A stretch of DNA of 52,676 bases, taken from NCBI RefSeq assembly GCF_009789225.1, contig NZ_WSTA01000019.1, forward strand, positions 1-52,676. The letters are read 5' to 3'. A program made the position numbers and the translations under genes. Position 1 is the first letter of the stretch; the number at the start of each line of letters is the position of its first letter. The notes under the pieces were generated by a model. The model was not told where the DNA came from. It did no database searches and was given only the letters and a program-made list of their open reading frames with translations. This document shows, one piece after another, positions 49,444-52,676 of this stretch. Source of the stretch: Agromyces seonyuensis (lineage in GTDB: Bacteria > Actinomycetota > Actinomycetes > Actinomycetales > Microbacteriaceae).

Positions 49444-49755
49444 TCAGCGCGCCGGAGTCGCCGCGTGGATGCCGAGCGCCTGCGCAACGTCGGAGATCCG
49501 TCGGGCCACGCCCGCGTCGGCGTCCGTGAGCCCGCCCTCGGAGTGCGTCGTCAGGTGCACAGTGACCGAGCTGTAGCGCACTTCGACGTCGGGGTGGTGG
49601 TTCGCCGACTCGGCGACGATGGCGACCGCGGCGAAGAAGCGCGCTCCCGTGGCGAAGTCGCCCGTCTTGAACGTGGCGACGGCTTCGTCGCCGACGACGG
49701 CCCAGTCGGCGGACTCGGCGCCGGCGCGGAACTGCTCGGGGCTGATCGTGCTCAT
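49444..49755 (-). CDS. Pterin-4-alpha-carbinolamine dehydratase
   Basis: A 103-residue protein of the PCD/DCoH family, which dehydrates 4a-hydroxytetrahydrobiopterin. The motif AESANHHPDVEVRYSSVTV holds the active-site His pair, and the C-terminal GLTDADAGVARRISD helix is typical. GGAGG lies 6 nt before the ATG. No pterin-dependent hydroxylase is nearby, so its role could also be in pterin recycling or molybdopterin-like side reactions. Confidence 0.9.
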   Translation of the reverse strand: MSTISPEQFRAGAESADWAVVGDEAVATFKTGDFATGARFFAAVAIVAESANHHPDVEVRYSSVTVHLTTHSEGGLTDADAGVARRISDVAQALGIHAATPAR

Positions 49756-50164
49756 CAGGGCTCCTCCCGTCGGAACGCGGCTGCGCGCGCCGGCGTCGCT
49801 CGCGTGGCGTCACGGTAGCGCGCCCGACGCCCGCCCGCGAGGGGTACGTGCCAATGCCGTCCGCCGGCCCCGTCCGAGCGTCCGCGAGCTCCCGTCCACG
49901 GCCTGCCGGCGCGCCCGCGGCCCTGCCGGATACGCGACGGCTGATGCGTACCCAGAAGTGGGGGTGCTCCCGGCGGGGCGTGCCCTCGATGCATCTGCAA
50001 CGATCGAAGGAAGGTCGCGGCGGGAGGAGCCGCGGCCCGAGCTCGACCCGAAACCCTGTCCCCGGCGCTCCGAGGCCGTCGTCGTCGCACGCTGCCCGTC
50101 GCTGCCGGGAATCCGTCGTGCAGCCGCGCGACGACGCACCAGCCTGCAACGAAACGGAGCACCC
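49756..50164. other. Intergenic region upstream of the Ig-like secreted protein
   Basis: About 410 bases without a supportable gene. It contains an imperfect inverted repeat ACCC-N8-GGGT at 49950-49965, a possible regulator site, and ACGGAG just before the next start codon. No clear promoter or RNA is recognised. Confidence 0.4.
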
Positions 50165-51787
50165 ATGTCCCGCACGACCACCCGCATCCTCGGCCTCGCC
50201 GCCGCGACCGCCGTCATGTGCGCGGCCCCCGTCACCGCGAACGCCGAAGAGCTCGACACCCAGGCGCCGGTCATCGCCGACTCCGCCTTCGGCGCCGTCA
50301 CCGGCACGAAGACCTTCGCGCTGTCGCAGTCGGAGGCCAGCCCGGCCCGCACGTACGTCGAGATCCAGCAGATCGGCGCGAACGGCAAGTGGCAGAAGCT
50401 CGCCGGCCAGTGGTTCACCGAGACCAACGACTTCGCATTCACGGTCGACACCGACGCGCTCGTCGAGGGCGCGACCACGCAGATCAAGGTCTCCTCGTGG
50501 GACGTCGCGGGCAACCAGTCCGGCAAGACCTTCCCGGTCGTCATCGACCGCACCGCCCCCGTCGCGACACTGAAGGACGGCGCCGTCGTCGTCAACGGCA
50601 TCCACGTCGTCGCGCCGAGCTTCAAGCTCTCGGACGCCGGCGTCGGCCAGGTCGACTACGTCGAGGTCAACGGCACCAAGTACGACCGCACGAACAACAA
50701 GTGGTCGGACCTCAACGGCGGGAACTACGCCGTCGCGCAGGGCGTGAACACCGTCATCGTCGTCGACACCGCCGGCAACCGCAGCGAGCCCTACACGTTC
50801 ACGTACGACACCGTCGCGCCGACCATCGAGCTCAAGGCCGGCGCGGCGCTCGTCAACGGCATCCACGCGACGGCGCCGAGCTTCAAGCTCACCGACGCGG
50901 GCATCGGCCAGGTCGACTACGTCGAGGTCAACGGCGTCAAGATCGACCGCGCGAACAACAAGTGGTCGGACCTGAACGCGGGCGGCTACGCCCCCGTGCA
51001 GGGCCTCAACTCGATCGTCGTGGTCGACACCGCGGGCAACCGCAGCGCGGCCTACACGTTCACGTTCGACTCGCTCGTCCCCACCCTCGAGCTCAAGCCC
51101 GGCACTCCGGTCGCCGCGGACGGCACGTTCCTCGCCGCGCCGAGCTTCAAGCTCGTCGACGCGGGTGCCGGCCAGGTCGACTACGTCGAGGTCAACGGCG
51201 TCAAGATCGACCGCGCGAACAACAAGTGGTCGGACCTGAACGCGGGCGGCTACGCCCCCGTGCAGGGTCTCAACACGGTCGTCGTGGTCGACACCGCGGG
51301 CAACCGCAGCGCGGCCTACACGTTCACGCTCGACTCGGTCGCCCCGACCGTGGTCGGCGACGTGCAGGCCTACCAGACCAAGGAAGGCGGCCGCACTTCG
51401 GTCACCCTCGAGTTCAGCGAGCCGATCGACGGCGCGAGCCTCGGCCAGGGCTGGTACGGCAACGGCACGACGTTCACCAAGGCGTTCTACAGCGCCAAGC
51501 AGGTGACCCTCGACTTCACCGACCTCGTCGGCAACCACGGCACCTACGTCCTCCAGGTGCAGGCGCCCAAGGCCCCCGAGTCGTCGAAGCCCGCCGAGTC
51601 GTCGAAGCCCGCTGCGTCGTCGAAGTCCCCGGCGTCGGCCCCGGCCGCCGCGTCGAAGACCCGCGCCGTCGGCAAGTCCCAGCCGGTGCAGGCGAACGTC
51701 CCGCAGTTCGCCGGCGTCCACATCGACGCCTCCGACGTCGAGCGCGGCGACGGCTTCCGCGGCTTCCGCATCCACCGCGGCCACTGA
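50165..51787 (+). CDS. Secreted protein with three tandem Ig-like repeats
   Basis: A 540-residue exported protein. A signal peptide of about 27 residues (ILGLAAATAVMCAAPVTANA) is followed by an N-terminal beta domain, then three repeats of about 87 residues each, with conserved APSFKL, GQVDYVEVNG, NNKWSDLN, and VVVDTAGNRS segments. This is the bacterial Ig-like fold often seen in adhesins and surface proteins. A further Ig-like domain (TVVGDVQAYQTKEGGRTSVT) and a Pro/Ser/Ala/Lys-rich linker (SSKPAESSKPAASSK) precede a His/Arg-ending C-terminus. There is no sortase motif or membrane anchor, so it is likely secreted or bound to the wall by charge. Confidence 0.8.
   Translation: MSRTTTRILGLAAATAVMCAAPVTANAEELDTQAPVIADSAFGAVTGTKTFALSQSEASPARTYVEIQQIGANGKWQKLAGQWFTETNDFAFTVDTDALVEGATTQIKVSSWDVAGNQSGKTFPVVIDRTAPVATLKDGAVVVNGIHVVAPSFKLSDAGVGQVDYVEVNGTKYDRTNNKWSDLNGGNYAVAQGVNTVIVVDTAGNRSEPYTFTYDTVAPTIELKAGAALVNGIHATAPSFKLTDAGIGQVDYVEVNGVKIDRANNKWSDLNAGGYAPVQGLNSIVVVDTAGNRSAAYTFTFDSLVPTLELKPGTPVAADGTFLAAPSFKLVDAGAGQVDYVEVNGVKIDRANNKWSDLNAGGYAPVQGLNTVVVVDTAGNRSAAYTFTLDSVAPTVVGDVQAYQTKEGGRTSVTLEFSEPIDGASLGQGWYGNGTTFTKAFYSAKQVTLDFTDLVGNHGTYVLQVQAPKAPESSKPAESSKPAASSKSPASAPAAASKTRAVGKSQPVQANVPQFAGVHIDASDVERGDGFRGFRIHRGH
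50555..51345 (+). repeat. Three tandem coding repeats, 261-264 bp each
   Basis: The GGCCAGGTCGACTACGTCGA anchor recurs at 50645, 50906 and 51170, so units are 261 and 264 bp. Units 2 and 3 share a stretch of about 100 bases that is nearly identical at the DNA level, including silent positions, while unit 1 has diverged more. The pattern points to recent duplication or gene conversion. Confidence 0.85.
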
Positions 51788-51794
51788 GGTCGCA

Positions 51795-51840
51795 CGCCGA
51801 ACGGCGGGCGGAGGACTTCGGCCCCGCCCGCCGTTCGGCG
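51795..51840 (+). terminator. Terminator-type hairpin after the Ig-like gene
   Basis: A 17-bp stem (51795-51811 with 51824-51840; arm starts CGCCGAACGGCGGG) and a 12-base loop just after the stop. TTCACC follows; the T-run is weak, as is usual in high-GC actinobacteria. Confidence 0.75.
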
Positions 51841-51953
51841 TTCACCGGCAGGGTCGGGAACGACGGACGGACGCGGTCCCCGCATGCTGCGGGGGCCGCG
51901 CCCGTCGGCTCGCGCGGGGGAGCAACCCGCGCGCATCCTGAGGAGGAAGCGGT

Positions 51954-52676
51954 TCAGACCACGTCGGGGCTCGGCGTCGTGGCCTGGCGGATCGAGACGT
52001 CCGCGTGGCGGTCGAAGCGGTAGCCGACGCCGCGCACGGTGCGCACGATGTCCTGGTACGAGCCGAGCTTCGCGCGCAGGCGCCGCACGTGGACGTCGAT
52101 CGTGCGCTCGTTGGGGATGTCGTCGTCACCCGTGCCCCAGAGGCCGGAGATGAGCTCGTGGCGGTCGATCGTGCGGCCCTCGCGGAGCACGAGGTACTGG
52201 AGGAGCTCGAACTCCTTGAAGGTGAGGCCGGCGGCCTCGCCGTCGAGCAGGACGCGCTTGCGAGAGATGTCGACGATGACGCCGGCGGGGTGCCGGTCGG
52301 CGTCGTCGCGCTCGGTCTCGACGGGCTCGCCGCGGTGCTTGGCGAGCGCGGCCTTGTCCTGGAGCGCGAGGCGGACGACCTCGACATCGCGGCCGCCGAC
52401 GCCCTCGGGGGCGAGGGCCACGGCCGCGTAGGTCTCGGCGGACGGGGCGATCTCGGCGACGACCTTGCGGAGCGCCTCGACGATGCGGTGGAGCGTCGTG
52501 CCGTCCTCGAGGGCCTTGGCCTCGTCGACGCCGACGTACAGCGCGAAGCCGCGGGCCTCGGTGCCGGTGGGCACCGCGCGGGGACGCGGGGCGGGCGCCG
52601 TGGGCGCGGCCTGGATGGAGGGGCGCGGCTCGACGGCGGGGCTGCCGACCGGGCGCGGCGTCGAGAGGCGCGGGCG
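51954..52676 (-). CDS. OmpR/PhoB-type winged-helix regulator (5' end outside the window)
   Basis: The visible 240 residues start with a Pro/Ala/Arg-rich segment (VEPRPSIQAAPTAPAPRPRA) and lead into a middle region GFALYVGVDEAKALEDGTTL that does not look like a response-regulator receiver (no phospho-Asp pocket). The C-terminal domain is a clear winged helix: VLLDGEAAGLTFKEFELLQY, then ERTIDVHVRRLRAKLGS and TVRGVGYRFDRH. It therefore looks like a stand-alone DNA-binding regulator with a novel N-terminal part rather than a two-component partner. No start codon is seen before the window edge. Confidence 0.85.
   Translation of the reverse strand, partial: RPRLSTPRPVGSPAVEPRPSIQAAPTAPAPRPRAVPTGTEARGFALYVGVDEAKALEDGTTLHRIVEALRKVVAEIAPSAETYAAVALAPEGVGGRDVEVVRLALQDKAALAKHRGEPVETERDDADRHPAGVIVDISRKRVLLDGEAAGLTFKEFELLQYLVLREGRTIDRHELISGLWGTGDDDIPNERTIDVHVRRLRAKLGSYQDIVRTVRGVGYRFDRHADVSIRQATTPSPDVV

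Noticed and set aside
50555..51345. A CRISPR-like or satellite array
   Set aside because: The repeats are 261-264 bp, in frame and encode Ig-like domains; there are no short repeats with unique spacers anywhere in the window.

Overview
This is a high-GC (about 70% or more), gene-dense actinobacterial chromosome segment. The best fit is the family Microbacteriaceae. The reasons are extreme G/C third-position bias, two copies of a dispersed GGTCGAGTAG-type palindromic repeat, two small paralogous proteins of a family (DUF7882) that I associate with this family, and many genes with a -10 box placed 6-7 nt before the start codon (leaderless transcripts). The genus cannot be fixed from the sequence. 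No phage, transposase, integrase, CRISPR array, rRNA or replication origin was seen.

Layout. 1-4.4 kb: tail of an upstream gene, then treY-treZ (trehalose from glycogen-type glucans), ending in a repeat. 4.5-5.7 kb: a YchJ-like SEC-C protein and a membrane-anchored D,D-carboxypeptidase, both on the minus strand. 5.8-12 kb: a cellobiose/beta-glucoside operon (binding lipoprotein, two permeases, GH1 beta-glucosidase, LacI regulator). Its strong TTGACA promoter is flanked by two identical GAGAGCGCTCTC palindromes that resemble the CebR/CelR operator. 12-15.4 kb (minus): LLM-class oxidoreductase, a degenerate DNA-methyltransferase-like protein, a small membrane protein and a lipoate ligase. 15.4-20.7 kb: pheA, a second repeat, a BadF-type kinase, a diacylglycerol-kinase-family protein, serS and a HAD phosphatase. 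20.7-24.1 kb: two LCP (LytR-CpsA-Psr) cell-wall ligases alternating with tRNA-Ser(UGA) and tRNA-Ser(GCU), so serS and two serine tRNAs lie within about 5.5 kb. 24.2-28.4 kb: DoxX-like protein, a divergent TetR/SDR pair with a duplicated operator, a polytopic membrane protein and an acyltransferase-3 protein. 28.4-34.9 kb: a LacI regulator divergent from an arabinoside operon (binding lipoprotein, two permeases, GH127 beta-L-arabinofuranosidase).

34.9-45 kb is a genome-maintenance region: Mug-type DNA glycosylase, Ku, a large unrecognised membrane protein, LigD (polymerase-phosphoesterase-ligase), a DUF7882 protein, topoisomerase IB overlapping a DUF7218 protein, an SDR, a 54-residue hydrophobic protein and a second DUF7882 protein. 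45-52.7 kb: tRNA-Arg(ACG), small membrane proteins, a DUF998-like membrane protein, a GNAT protein, a MarR regulator, a region that may encode a small RNA, a second-type SSB, a pterin carbinolamine dehydratase, a secreted protein with three nearly identical Ig-like repeats, and a winged-helix regulator cut by the window edge.

No known system stands out as wholly new. The most unusual items are the unknown four-helix membrane protein between ku and ligD, the DNA-methyltransferase-like protein that has lost both catalytic signatures, dispersed repeats that supply the stop codons of two genes, LCP2 with calcium-binding-type repeats in its tail, and the very consistent leaderless-promoter architecture.
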